A stretch of 34,073 nt of DNA from Spirochaetota bacterium (GCA_016928815.1 JAFGJZ010000045.1:1-34073), one strand, 5' to 3'; positions 25,675 to 33,849 are shown, numbered from the stretch's first letter. Made by a program: numbers and translations. Notes: a model not told the origin generated them from the sequence alone.

Positions 25675-26574
25675 ATGAAAATTAATTTATCAGTAAGCAT
25701 TAAATCACTGCCGTATATGGCAGTTATTACCGGAGCCTCATTGGGTGCCTTGACTGGCGTATTTGTCAAAACAATTAATCTTCCGATAACATCAATCGCT
25801 TTTTTCAGAATGTTTATTCCATCATTAGTTCTTTTCCTTTTTTTTGTCCTGAAGAGATCGAATCCTTTCCGCGGTAATTATAAAACCATGCTTGCCGCTT
25901 CACTGCTGAATGCAGTAAGGATGTTTTTTTTCTATCTTGCTTTTACCCTGACTTCAATTGGAAACGCAGTGATTATGCTTTATACCTGGCCGATTCTTGT
26001 TACAGTACTTGCTTTTTTTGTATTAGGCGAGAAGCAGAATAAAACAGAGATATTTCTCATTATAGGGTCTTTTGCCGGAATAGTACTTACCTATATTGAT
26101 AAGGAAATTTCATTCAAAAGCCGTGATTTTCTTGGAATGGCCTCAATGGTATTATGCTCCATGATTTACGCAGTAACAATGGTAATTTTTAAAAAAGAAA
26201 CAGACAATTATTCAAAACTCGAAACTGTTTTTTTTCAGAACCTGATCGGAGGACTTGTTTTTCTGCCATTTATTATATTTAACAGGCCGGCTCCGGTTTC
26301 ATACCAGTTAGGCCTTGGAATTTTACTTGGACTGCTTGTCGGAATAGGGGCATTTCTGCTTTTCTTTTATGCTCTAAATAAATTAAAAATATCTCATTAT
26401 TCGGTACTGGCATATTTTGAGGTAATTGCCGCCTTCGTACTTTCAACTGTTTTATTTCATGAAAAAATATCTTGGAATATGTATGCAGGAGCTGCAATTA
26501 TTATTTCAACAGGTTATATGCTCCAGATATTTCATTATAAAGAAAAAAATCATCCCCGGTTAAATAAAATCTAA
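25675..26574 (+). CDS. EamA/DMT-family permease
   Basis: This 299-residue protein with about ten hydrophobic segments has the duplicated five-helix layout of the drug/metabolite transporter superfamily (EamA). Typical features are SLGALTGVFVKTI at the first helix, FFRMFIPSLVLFLFF, the glycine-rich SIGNAVIMLYTWPILVTVL with the conserved TWPI, and in the second repeat HYSVLAYFEVIAAFVLSTVLFHEKISW. Members move amino acids, nucleobases and other metabolites, often outward; the substrate is unknown. The ATG lies 2 bases after the chemoreceptor stop, so the two genes are almost certainly co-transcribed. The link to uronates is positional only. Confidence 0.85.
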   Translation: MKINLSVSIKSLPYMAVITGASLGALTGVFVKTINLPITSIAFFRMFIPSLVLFLFFVLKRSNPFRGNYKTMLAASLLNAVRMFFFYLAFTLTSIGNAVIMLYTWPILVTVLAFFVLGEKQNKTEIFLIIGSFAGIVLTYIDKEISFKSRDFLGMASMVLCSMIYAVTMVIFKKETDNYSKLETVFFQNLIGGLVFLPFIIFNRPAPVSYQLGLGILLGLLVGIGAFLLFFYALNKLKISHYSVLAYFEVIAAFVLSTVLFHEKISWNMYAGAAIIISTGYMLQIFHYKEKNHPRLNKI

Positions 26575-26676
26575 AAACGTCATATTTATCCATAAGTTAT
26601 TTTAATTCATATTTTATAAATCTGCATAAATCATTTATATGTTTTGTAATAAAAAGTTGTTTTTTTATAAAATTTT

Positions 26677-27804
26677 ATGGTATTAAATCATGCTCCTGTT
26701 ACAATTGGAAATTATTTCAAATTATATATCAGCCGGTCAGGGATAACCAGATTGCTTAAAGCTAATGAAAACAACACAGCCCCTCTTCAGGAAGGAACTT
26801 CACTTCAGGTGTTTGCAGATTCTGAACTTGTATTTGAAAATAAGGGGAAATGGCTCTATCCGCTTTTTGAACTTGAAGTTTTTATTAAAAACAGAAAATT
26901 AAGAGCAGACAGACTTTTACTTCATGACAGAATCGCCGGAAGAGCGGCGGCAGCATTAATTACAAGAATGGGTTTTAAAAAATGTATTATAGACATTGTT
27001 AGCTCTCCAGGTCTGGAAATTTTCAGAAAACATGGAATAAAATGCAGTTATAACAGAATTGTCGATCTGATACAATGCCGTACAGAGCATATCGTTACTG
27101 ATAAAATGACTCTTGATGATATATATTATATGCTGAAAAAACGGGCAGGTCTCATACACGGGGTTGATCTGAACATAAACGGGCTCTATGCTTCGTATGA
27201 CGGCCGACCTGTGATTAATAATTTGAATCTTTCATTAAAATCCGGTGACAGTATTGTCATTACCGGTGATAACGGTGCCGGAAAAACAACGTTGCTGAAA
27301 ACAATTGCAGGGATAATACCCATTGCGAAAGGCAGGATTACCGTTTCCGGAAATAGAGTGGGAAACCTTAAAAAAAGGGATTTTTCAATAGGATACGTAA
27401 ATCAGCTGAATGCAGTTTCACCCTTTCCGATATCATCTGAGGAAATTGTTTCGTCAGGTCTGGCCGGCAGAAAAATTAAAGGATCTGATATTAAATATAG
27501 TGTGGAGATATCAATGCGAAGAACCGGATGTTTCCATCTTTACGGTAGAAATTTTTTCACCTTATCAGGCGGAGAAAAACAGAAGGTTTCACTCGCGCGA
27601 TGTCTTTGCCATAAGGCAGGATTGCTGCTGCTTGACGAACCGACTTCTTTTCTTGATGGAGATTCAAAAACAGAACTGCTAACGGTTCTTGATAATATTA
27701 AAAACACAAATGCACCGACAATTCTGATTGTCAGTCATGATCATGAGTGGATTAAAAAATTGAAATGGCCGGTAAAAAAATTAAAAGGCGGAATACTTTG
27801 TTAG
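26677..27804 (+). CDS. DUF1893 domain fused to metal ABC transporter ATPase
   Basis: This 375-residue fusion has two parts. Residues about 12-155 match DUF1893 (the TM1506 type of the cytidine deaminase-like fold): LQVFADSELVFENKGKWLYPLFEL, DRIAGRAAAALITRMG and EIFRKHGIKCSYNRIVD. Residues about 165-375 are a compact ABC ATPase with Walker A GDNGAGKTT (197-205), Q-loop Gln243, signature LSGGEKQ (297-303), Walker B LLLLDEP (316-322) and switch His354. The ABC part groups by context with Zn/Mn importers, since a matching permease and binding protein follow. DUF1893 normally stands alone, and its role is unknown. No clear ribosome binding site precedes the ATG at 26677. The end overlaps the permease gene. 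I see no frameshift, so the fusion is real in this sequence. Confidence 0.85.
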   Translation: MVLNHAPVTIGNYFKLYISRSGITRLLKANENNTAPLQEGTSLQVFADSELVFENKGKWLYPLFELEVFIKNRKLRADRLLLHDRIAGRAAAALITRMGFKKCIIDIVSSPGLEIFRKHGIKCSYNRIVDLIQCRTEHIVTDKMTLDDIYYMLKKRAGLIHGVDLNINGLYASYDGRPVINNLNLSLKSGDSIVITGDNGAGKTTLLKTIAGIIPIAKGRITVSGNRVGNLKKRDFSIGYVNQLNAVSPFPISSEEIVSSGLAGRKIKGSDIKYSVEISMRRTGCFHLYGRNFFTLSGGEKQKVSLARCLCHKAGLLLLDEPTSFLDGDSKTELLTVLDNIKNTNAPTILIVSHDHEWIKKLKWPVKKLKGGILC

Positions 27805-28616
27805 AATTATTAACATATAAACCGGTTATCTACGGACTAATTTTACTTGTATCTGCAGGATTCACGTTTCCTCTAAGCGGAGTATTTATTATAAGGATGA
27901 ATCTGCTCCCGATCCGTTTTCTTCTCATGCATGGCGTACTTCTTGGGGGTGCATTGGGGCTGGTTACCGGAATCAATCCGTCTCTTTTAAGTCTGACTGT
28001 AAATATTCTGCTGATTCTCATATTAAACAGGGTATCCAAATATCTTAAAATGGATTATGGACAGCTGACAATGTTTTTTATGATTGCTGCCATTGCAGGA
28101 GCATCAATACTTATCAGCCTCTATAATGTTCCGGCAAAGGATACTCTAAGTCTTTTATGGGGAAGTCTTTATGTCGCGGATTTGTTTTCAATAATTTCAG
28201 CTTTAATTCTTGGTGGTCTGATTGTTTTATTCTCATGGTATTTTTTCAGACATATGACGGCGGTATTTTTCGACCGGGATGTTGCCGTATCAATGAACAT
28301 CAGGGCGGGAATGTTTGAATTCGCGATAATGATTATAGTGGCACTGGTCGTTTCAGCATCAATGCGTCTTATGGGAGCTCTTTTACTTGATGCTTTGATA
28401 CTTCTTCCTGTAGTCATATCCGGTCTTTTTGTAACAGGCTTGCGGCAGATGATGCTTATTTCCTGTCTGCTTGGAGGTCTGTTTGCAATCTCAGGATTTT
28501 TCATATCAATATTATTTGATATTCCTGTAAGTGCCGGTATTGCAATTCCGGCAGTATTCATGTTTAGCGTAATGATTTTTCTGAAAAAGGGAGTTATAAA
28601 TGGAATTAAGAAATAA
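27798..28616 (+). CDS. Metal ABC transporter permease (ABC-3 / ZnuB type)
   Basis: This integral membrane protein of about 272 residues belongs to the ABC-3 family of zinc, manganese or iron importers. Seven to eight hydrophobic segments are visible, with SGVFIIRMNLLPIRFLLMHGVLLGGALGL near the start and LLWGSLYVADLFS in the middle. The family-typical RLMGALLLDALILLPVVISGLF comes later. The longest frame starts with ATG 27765, but AAGGCGGA (27785-27792) stands 5 bases before an in-frame TTG at 27798, which I prefer. Either way it overlaps the ATPase gene. The binding-protein gene begins 17 bases before its stop. The metal cannot be told from the sequence. Confidence 0.88.
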   Translation: MLELLTYKPVIYGLILLVSAGFTFPLSGVFIIRMNLLPIRFLLMHGVLLGGALGLVTGINPSLLSLTVNILLILILNRVSKYLKMDYGQLTMFFMIAAIAGASILISLYNVPAKDTLSLLWGSLYVADLFSIISALILGGLIVLFSWYFFRHMTAVFFDRDVAVSMNIRAGMFEFAIMIIVALVVSASMRLMGALLLDALILLPVVISGLFVTGLRQMMLISCLLGGLFAISGFFISILFDIPVSAGIAIPAVFMFSVMIFLKKGVINGIKK

Positions 28617-29382
28617 AATAAAAAAAATAACTGTATTTACAGCATTACTCATATTAGCAATTTCACCGGTATCTGCCATTAAGAAGTTAAACATACTGAC
28701 AACAAATTCATGGACAACAGCGTATGCACTTGCAGCCGGAGTTGATTCACCTGGACAGCTGGCTCCGTCAAACATGGTGCATCCTCCTGAATATGAACTT
28801 AAAACATCTGACGTAAAAAAAATCAAAAATGCCGATTTAATGATTTTTGCCGGATATGAAATTCTGATGAAAACAATAAACGAAAAATTCAAAAAAAACG
28901 ATGACCAGATGCTGAAGATAGAAACAGGATATGATCCGGTTAAAATGAAAAATGCAATCATGTCAATCGCCGAAAGAAACGGTACTGAAGATTATGCAGT
29001 AAAATCAATAAGAGAGATAGATGATTTTTTCAGTACGGCAGTTACTTCACTTAAAACAAAAGGAATTTACGGTTCACCGGTATTTGTCAACTTCCATCAG
29101 AAACCTCTTGCTGAAGCGCTTGGTTTTAAAATAATCGGAGTTTTCGGACCGATGCCGCTTAAAGTAAGGCAACTGCAGGAATTCGGTAATTTGAAACCTG
29201 TCCTGATAATAGATAATGTTCATAACCCTTTGGGACAGCCTCTTGGTGAAATTACAGGTGCAGAGAGAATTGAACTTGTTAATTTTCCCGGGTATACCGG
29301 AAAAGACGGTAAAAAAGTACCGGCAACATTAATAGGTGTTTTAAAGTATAATTTAAAGACGCTTCTTGATTTGAAAATTTGA
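28600..29382 (+). CDS. Metal ABC transporter substrate-binding protein (ZnuA-like)
   Basis: This 260-residue exported protein belongs to the cluster A-I binding proteins that capture Zn2+, Mn2+ or Fe2+ for ABC-3 permeases. A signal peptide (residues 1-26, ending SPVSA) precedes the mature part. Family landmarks are MVHPPEYELKTSDVKKI, with a probable metal-ligand His, then ADLMIFAGYE, and FVNFHQKPLAEALGFKIIGVFGP with a second His. There is no His-rich loop of the type found in many ZnuA proteins, so manganese or iron are as likely as zinc. GGGAG (28589-28593) lies 6 bases before the ATG and inside the permease gene. It completes an ATPase-permease-binding protein operon. Confidence 0.88.
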   Translation: MELRNKIKKITVFTALLILAISPVSAIKKLNILTTNSWTTAYALAAGVDSPGQLAPSNMVHPPEYELKTSDVKKIKNADLMIFAGYEILMKTINEKFKKNDDQMLKIETGYDPVKMKNAIMSIAERNGTEDYAVKSIREIDDFFSTAVTSLKTKGIYGSPVFVNFHQKPLAEALGFKIIGVFGPMPLKVRQLQEFGNLKPVLIIDNVHNPLGQPLGEITGAERIELVNFPGYTGKDGKKVPATLIGVLKYNLKTLLDLKI

Positions 29383-29397
29383 TATCAGGCTAAGAAA

Positions 29398-29841
29398 TTG
29401 AAAAAAGAATTTGTTCTGCTGTTTTTAGTTTGTTTTTTTTCATGTACATCCGGCTTTCTTTCATTCGGATCTGATGAAGAAACAATAAGCCCAACACCTG
29501 AACAGGTTGCAATATGCAGAAATGAAATGTATTTAAACCAAATTCTTCCTATTGAACCGCTGGGTTATAAATTATTGGGATCAGGCATTGATGACGCCAT
29601 ATGGTTTAAATTTAAAACAGAAGAAAAAAATATTTCTGAATATTTCAGTAAAAATGCAGTAAACACAGATAATTTTAAACATGATTTTCAAATGTTTCCT
29701 GAAGATATATCCTGGTGGGATGTTGAAAATAAAAAATTTTTCGGAGGAAATGCAGAGCTTCCGAATGTAAAATTTATGACAATTGCAATTGAGGAAAAAA
29801 CTGATTACAATGTGGTATATATAATGTGGCATGAAACATAG
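29398..29841 (+). CDS. Hypothetical lipoprotein
   Basis: I do not recognise this 147-residue protein. It begins with a TTG codon at 29398, followed by a lipoprotein signal KKEFVLLFLVCFFSC whose Cys16 ends a plausible lipobox. The mature part is acidic, with a WFKFKTEEKN segment and a central Trp-rich SWWDVENKKFF stretch. There are no repeats or obvious catalytic motifs. It lies 15 bases behind the metal-binding protein gene and may be co-transcribed with the transporter, so an accessory envelope role in metal handling is possible but unproven. Ribosome binding is weak (AGG at about 29387), and the TTG start is chosen because it yields the complete signal. Confidence 0.6.
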   Translation: MKKEFVLLFLVCFFSCTSGFLSFGSDEETISPTPEQVAICRNEMYLNQILPIEPLGYKLLGSGIDDAIWFKFKTEEKNISEYFSKNAVNTDNFKHDFQMFPEDISWWDVENKKFFGGNAELPNVKFMTIAIEEKTDYNVVYIMWHET

Positions 29842-29877
29842 TTTGATTTGCATCGTCAGCAAATTATAAAAATTTAC

Positions 29878-29907
29878 TTTACAGTGATAATTGCACGATT
29901 TTATAGT
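29878..29907 (+). promoter_or_regulatory. Probable pepD promoter
   Basis: TTTACA (29878-29883) and TATAGT (29902-29907) are separated by 18 bases in the short gap before pepD. The layout fits a moderate sigma-70 promoter. AGGAGA follows close to the ATG at 29937. Confidence 0.45.
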
Positions 29908-29936
29908 ATATTGATTTTTTTCCCAGGAGAATAGAA

Positions 29937-31400
29937 ATGAGACCGGATTTCAGCAGTTATAAACATAAAGCGGTATTCGATTTTTTCAGTGAAATAAACA
30001 GCATCCCTCGTCAATCGGGAAATGAAAAACAAATAAGTGATTATCTTAAAAATTTTGCTGAACAAAGAAATCTGTATGTACGGCAGGATGAATGGAATAA
30101 CGTTGTTATCAAAAAACCGGGAACAAAAGGATATGAAGACCGTTCTGCCGTAATAATACAGGGCCATAGTGACATGGTCTGTGTAAAATCAAACAACAGT
30201 AGTCATGATTTCAGTAAAGATCCTATAAGCATGCTTATTGACGGAGATTTCCTTAAAGCAAAAGATACTACGCTAGGAGCAGATAACGGTATTGCAGTTG
30301 CCATGAGTCTTGCATTACTTGATTCTGAAAATATATCTCATCCGCCGCTGGAAATAGTGATTACAACTGATGAGGAAGTCGGACTCACCGGAGCAATGAA
30401 AATGAATACAGATGATTTAACCGGCAAGTATTTCATTAATCTGGACAGCGAAGAGGAAGGTGAATTTGTAGTAAGCTGTGCCGGTGGAGTAAGACTTTGC
30501 ATTACTCAGAATGCAGAGATGACCGAAAACAACACAGAAGGATGTACCGTATACAGAATAGAAATTAAGGATCTGATGGGCGGTCACAGCGGCATGGAAA
30601 TTGATAAAAAAAGAGGCAACTCAAACCGCATTCTCGGAAAAGTACTTTTAGAACTTGATAAATATGTATCTGGAATAATAAAAATAAACGGCGGTGTGAA
30701 GGATAATGTAATTCCCAGTTATTCTGCAGTTGAAATTCTAGTTAATAACGAAAATATTCCTGTAGTTGAAAAGCTGATTGAAAATATAAATGACAGCGTC
30801 CGGAATGAATTGGGAAGTGCCGATAAGGATGTTAAAATAATATACAATAAACTTGAAAGCATATCAGATAAAATAAAAATTATTTCTAAAAAATCATATC
30901 AGGATATATTATTAATTTTAGTATGTTCACCAAACGGAATACAGACAATGTCTCCTGAAATTCAAGGATTGGTACAAAGTTCGCTGAATTTAGGTGTAAT
31001 TGAACATCAAGACAGCATTATTAAATATATATGGGCATTGAGAAGTTCGGTAAAAAGTCTCAAGCAGCATATGATAAATCAGATGAAATTATTTGCCGAC
31101 AGGCTGAATACCGGAATTGAGACCTGGGGGGATTATCCTGACTGGCCGCTGAAACCAAAATCAAAACTTGAACAGATATGTGTAAACACATATAAATCCA
31201 TGTTCAAAAAAGAACCTGTAGTTAAGGGCATTCATGCAGGTCTTGAAGGCGGTGTTTTCCTGGAGAAGCTGCCGCATCTTGAAGCAATATCGCTGGGACC
31301 GGATATGTGGGAAGTACATTCCATCAATGAGAAGCTCAGTATTTCATCGGTTGAACGTACATATGATTTATTAATATCTATTCTTCAGCAGTTAAATTGA
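29937..31400 (+). CDS. pepD: Aminoacyl-histidine dipeptidase (PepD, M20 family)
   Basis: PepD is a cytosolic zinc dipeptidase cleaving dipeptides such as carnosine and other Xaa-His or unspecific dipeptides. The 487-residue protein agrees with the E. coli length of about 485. M20 catalytic features run in order: QGHSDMVCVK with the first zinc His and Asp; TLGADNGIAVAMSLALL with the bridging Asp; TTDEEVGLTGAM with the catalytic Glu pair; NLDSEEEGEFVVSCAGG; and DLMGGHSGMEIDKKRGNSN in the lid region. HAGLEGG near the C-terminus supplies a further ligand. AGGAGAATAGAA before the ATG is a strong ribosome binding site. It has its own likely promoter and no clear functional tie to the neighbours. 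Confidence 0.94.
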   Translation: MRPDFSSYKHKAVFDFFSEINSIPRQSGNEKQISDYLKNFAEQRNLYVRQDEWNNVVIKKPGTKGYEDRSAVIIQGHSDMVCVKSNNSSHDFSKDPISMLIDGDFLKAKDTTLGADNGIAVAMSLALLDSENISHPPLEIVITTDEEVGLTGAMKMNTDDLTGKYFINLDSEEEGEFVVSCAGGVRLCITQNAEMTENNTEGCTVYRIEIKDLMGGHSGMEIDKKRGNSNRILGKVLLELDKYVSGIIKINGGVKDNVIPSYSAVEILVNNENIPVVEKLIENINDSVRNELGSADKDVKIIYNKLESISDKIKIISKKSYQDILLILVCSPNGIQTMSPEIQGLVQSSLNLGVIEHQDSIIKYIWALRSSVKSLKQHMINQMKLFADRLNTGIETWGDYPDWPLKPKSKLEQICVNTYKSMFKKEPVVKGIHAGLEGGVFLEKLPHLEAISLGPDMWEVHSINEKLSISSVERTYDLLISILQQLN

Positions 31401-31430
31401 CCCGGTTTTTTGTTATTACGGTTTAATAAA

Positions 31431-31463
31431 ATTAGTTGACACTAATATTTGTTTTTTTATTGT
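31431..31463 (+). promoter_or_regulatory. Mrp promoter with overlapping inverted repeat
   Basis: TTGACA (31436-31441) and TATTGT (31458-31463) are 16 bases apart. The -35 box is embedded in an inverted repeat ATTAGT-TGAC-ACTAAT (31431-31446) with perfect 6-base arms, which looks like an operator. I do not recognise the binding protein. Confidence 0.45.
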
Positions 31464-31484
31464 GTATTTTTACGGAGTGATCAT

Positions 31485-32273
31485 ATGACTGAAAATGAAA
31501 ATCTGAAACTTGATAATATAAAAAAGAGACTGATTGTCATGTCCGGCAAAGGCGGTGTCGGCAAAAGCACTGTTGCTGTCAATCTTGCAGTTGAACTTGC
31601 AGAACGGGGGTTTAAGGTTGGATTACTGGATGTTGATGTTCACGGACCTTCAGTTCCGAAACTGCTGGGGCTGGAAAATCAGAAAGTCGGAACCTCTCCT
31701 TCAGGAATGGTAAAACCGGTATTTTACAGCGAAAATCTTAAAGTCATCTCGGTGGGATTTCTTATTGATAGAGAGGATTCGGCGGTGATCTGGCGGGGAC
31801 CCATGAAGTATAACGCTATTAAACAGTTTCTGACAGATGTTGATTGGGAAAATCTTGATTACCTAGTAATAGATTCTCCTCCAGGAACCGGTGACGAACC
31901 GCTGGCAGTCTGTCAGCTTCTAAGCGGAAATTCTGAAGCGGTAATTGTTACAACGCCTCAGGATCTTGCATTATCAGATGTACTTAAATCCATTACTTTC
32001 TGTGAGAAGGTAGGTATTCCTGTAAAAGGAATTATTGAAAATATGAGCGGTTTGGAATGTCCTCATTGCGGTAAAAATATTGATCTTTTTAAAAGCGGAG
32101 GCGGCAGAAAAATTTCTGAAGACAGAGGAAAAACATATCTCGGTGAAATTCCTATTGAAATGGATATGGTTCACCGCGGAGATGATGGCAGACCATTCAT
32201 GAAAAAATCGTCAAAAGATAAAAGTAAAGCAGCAAAGGCTTTTTCGGCAATTGTTGATGTTATTATTTCCTGA
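31485..32273 (+). CDS. Mrp/NBP35-family Fe-S cluster carrier ATPase
   Basis: This protein of about 262 residues is a deviant Walker ATPase of the Mrp/NBP35 family, thought to carry Fe-S clusters to apoproteins. SGKGGVGKST (residues 20-29) is the Walker A motif with its signature Lys, then LLDVDVHGPSVPKLLG, VIWRGPMKYNAIKQFL and DSPPGTGDEPL. The CPHCG motif near residue 200 supplies the two Cys that bridge a cluster in the dimer. The frame can be extended to a TTG at 31449, but GGAG (31474-31477) lies 7 bases before ATG 31485. It could serve the many Fe-S proteins of this organism, including the Hyd enzymes; that link is an inference. No DUF59 domain is attached at the N-terminus. Confidence 0.92.
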   Translation: MTENENLKLDNIKKRLIVMSGKGGVGKSTVAVNLAVELAERGFKVGLLDVDVHGPSVPKLLGLENQKVGTSPSGMVKPVFYSENLKVISVGFLIDREDSAVIWRGPMKYNAIKQFLTDVDWENLDYLVIDSPPGTGDEPLAVCQLLSGNSEAVIVTTPQDLALSDVLKSITFCEKVGIPVKGIIENMSGLECPHCGKNIDLFKSGGGRKISEDRGKTYLGEIPIEMDMVHRGDDGRPFMKKSSKDKSKAAKAFSAIVDVIIS

Positions 32274-32301
32274 AATGTAATTTCGTTTCACTGTCTGTTT
32301 T

Positions 32302-32757
32302 TTATTCTTTCTGCTTTATTTGCAGTCTTTTTGTGAAAATGTCAGTAAAACATTTATATTTATTATCATTTTTTACGTAACTATTTTGATCAATAGCAGA
32401 TCTTGTCATTTTTAATCTATCGGCATATCTGAAAAGCAAGGCATCCCAGAAAAGAACAAAAGCCATGAAAGCAAGTTTTGAAATAGAAATTTTGTATTTA
32501 TGACGAGCATTGCTTAATATATCAATTTCCTCTGAATTTAAAGAATAATAAAATGTTTCCCATCTTTCAGCAGGATGATTCTGATATTCTGTCAGCATTC
32601 CTGATATTTTGCCGCAGCAAATTTCATCATTAATCATCATGATTAAATCTTTAAAAATTAAAGTTGACTTTATTTTATGAATTTTTGATGCAATGGTAAT
32701 CTCATCATAGAAATATCCGTCCATATTCGCAGAAGTGTTTAGTAAAATATTATCCAT
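32302..32757 (-). CDS. Hypothetical protein, 151 residues
   Basis: I do not recognise this protein. The start at 32757 (MDNILLNTSANMDGYF) is chosen because AGGAGGA lies about 7 bases upstream on the minus strand; a longer frame to 32874 has no such site. The middle is mixed polar with two adjacent Cys (EICCGK). The part HKYKISISKLAFMAFVLFW (residues about 89-107) looks like an alpha-helical unit that could be a small DNA-binding or packing element, followed by a basic C-terminus. No signal peptide or clear membrane segment is present. The AT-rich composition and the neighbouring toxin-antitoxin pair suggest an accessory origin. It is convergent with the Mrp gene, 28 bases away. Confidence 0.55.
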   Translation of the reverse strand: MDNILLNTSANMDGYFYDEITIASKIHKIKSTLIFKDLIMMINDEICCGKISGMLTEYQNHPAERWETFYYSLNSEEIDILSNARHKYKISISKLAFMAFVLFWDALLFRYADRLKMTRSAIDQNSYVKNDNKYKCFTDIFTKRLQIKQKE

Positions 32758-33159
32758 TATAGTCCTCCTTATTATATAACGAAATCGGAAGTGAATTTTA
32801 AAAAATTTTTTAAAACGATATGGAATTTTTTCAAAATACATGTTTAAATAATGGCCATGAAAATGCAGGAGCAATCTCAGATTTACAAGTTAATTCCATT
32901 GAAATTAAAGGTATGAAAACTTGTTCAAATTCCGGAATTGTAAAATCAGGTTTCTGAAATAATGTGAATCAAGACCATCTGCAGACAATCAGTCTTCGAA
33001 ATGTTTAATACAGATGATTTTAACGTAAAAAATTATAAGTATTTCTCGACAACTACTGTATTGGTTGGTTTGATCTACTTATTAGTGCGGGTTATTTAAA
33101 AAGGGTTGTAAAAAACTAATGAATTTCAAGAAACCATCTTCGAACGGTTAAATGTCACG
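32758..33159. other. Gene-free gap between hypothetical gene and toxin-antitoxin pair
   Basis: About 400 bases hold no supportable gene. The first 60 are AT-rich and probably carry the promoter of the minus-strand hypothetical gene. A 45-codon frame (32820-32957, plus strand) lacks a ribosome binding site and a recognisable family. Around 33050-33110 the plus strand encodes WFDLLISAGYLK in one frame and short hydrophobic stretches in another, which may be the remains of a lost gene, but nothing can be assigned. Confidence 0.4.
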
Positions 33160-33547
33160 TTATTCCTGAAATTGACGAACTCTTATTTTTATATCATTAT
33201 CGTGTCTTTCAGCAACTATAATGAATGGAGGAGTAACGTTTATATTTTCTTTTTGGATGGCGTCTAAACTTTGAATTGTGAATTCAGGATGTATGTGCCC
33301 GGGTCGAAGATAAATTATTCCAATGAATATTTTCTTCTCGAACATGGAAAGTCTGCCAAAATCGCTGTCGTGAGTAAGGACGAGCCTTCCTGTTTTTTTT
33401 TGCGAATTCTATGATTTCATTATCTGTTTTCCCGCGTAATTCAGAATCGTAAATAGAGAATATTTCAAAATTATTCTGTTTTAAATACAATATCACATCA
33501 GGATGAATGTTTTGATCGGCAATAAGCGGGAATGCAAACGGTTTCAT
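33160..33547 (-). pseudogene. DUF5615-type PIN-like toxin, frameshifted at an A9 run
   Basis: Two overlapping minus-strand frames together spell one DUF5615 (PIN-like, Mut7-C related) protein of about 128 residues. The first part has PLIADQNIHPDVILYL and SELRGKTDNEIIEFAKK; the second has IIYLRPGHIHPEFT. They are separated by one extra A in a run of nine (T run 33393-33401 on the plus strand). Removing one A restores AKKTGRLVLTHDSDFGRL, the expected conserved core with the HDSDF acidic motif. As written, the product would lose this motif and end after a foreign tail. It may be a sequencing error, a slippery phase-variable tract or real decay. The protein is predicted to be an RNase-like toxin paired with the DUF433 gene, which it overlaps by 4 bases. 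Confidence 0.78.
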
Positions 33548-33774
33548 GCAGTAATTTTAGATGTGATAAGTATTTCATTTTTTACTGCATTAGCAGAATA
33601 TTGAATAGCTTCCTGAATTGCTTCAGTAGAAAGTTGGGGATATGTTTCATGTATCTCCTTTATTGATCCACCGGAAGCCAGAAGTTCCATGATAAATTCA
33701 ACACTCAATCTGGAATCTTTAATGTATGGTTTTCCTCCGAGAATCTGTGGATCGTATGTTATATAATTATACAT
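33544..33774 (-). CDS. DUF433-family antitoxin
   Basis: This 76-residue protein is a DUF433 member, shown by YITYDPQILGGKPYIKDSRLSVEFIMELLASGGSIKEI (read as ILGGKPYIKDSRLSV, then ELLASGGS) and by EIHETYPQLSTEAIQEAIQY. These form a small helix-turn-helix-like unit. DUF433 genes typically precede DUF5615 toxin genes in type II toxin-antitoxin pairs, where they neutralise the toxin and may autoregulate the operon. Here the stop overlaps the toxin start by 4 bases, as usual for such pairs. A near-consensus promoter lies 47-75 bases upstream. The antitoxin frame is intact even though the toxin is shifted. Confidence 0.85.
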   Translation of the reverse strand: MYNYITYDPQILGGKPYIKDSRLSVEFIMELLASGGSIKEIHETYPQLSTEAIQEAIQYSANAVKNEILITSKITA

Positions 33775-33820
33775 TTTTAACTCGCTTACATTTTAAATTT
33801 GCCAGTAAAGAATATACTTT

Positions 33821-33849
33821 TTTATATAGCTTTTATTTTTTTGTGTCAA
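33821..33849 (-). promoter_or_regulatory. Promoter of the toxin-antitoxin pair
   Basis: On the minus strand, TTGACA (complement of 33844-33849) is followed after exactly 17 bases by TATAAA (complement of 33821-33826). This is the best match to the sigma-70 consensus in the window and points at the antitoxin start at 33774. Confidence 0.7.

Noticed and set aside
28600..29382. Assigning zinc as the transported metal
   Set aside because: There is no His-rich loop and no Zur-type site that I can recognise upstream at 26575-26676, so the metal is left open.
32272..32304. GAAAT-GTA-ATTTC followed by T6 as a bidirectional terminator between the Mrp gene and the hypothetical gene
   Set aside because: The stem is only five weak base pairs and the T run is some 15 bases away.
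32820..32957. 45-codon plus-strand open frame in the gap before the toxin-antitoxin pair
   Set aside because: It has no ribosome binding site, no recognisable motif and a low-complexity AT-rich context, so it is not distinguishable from chance.
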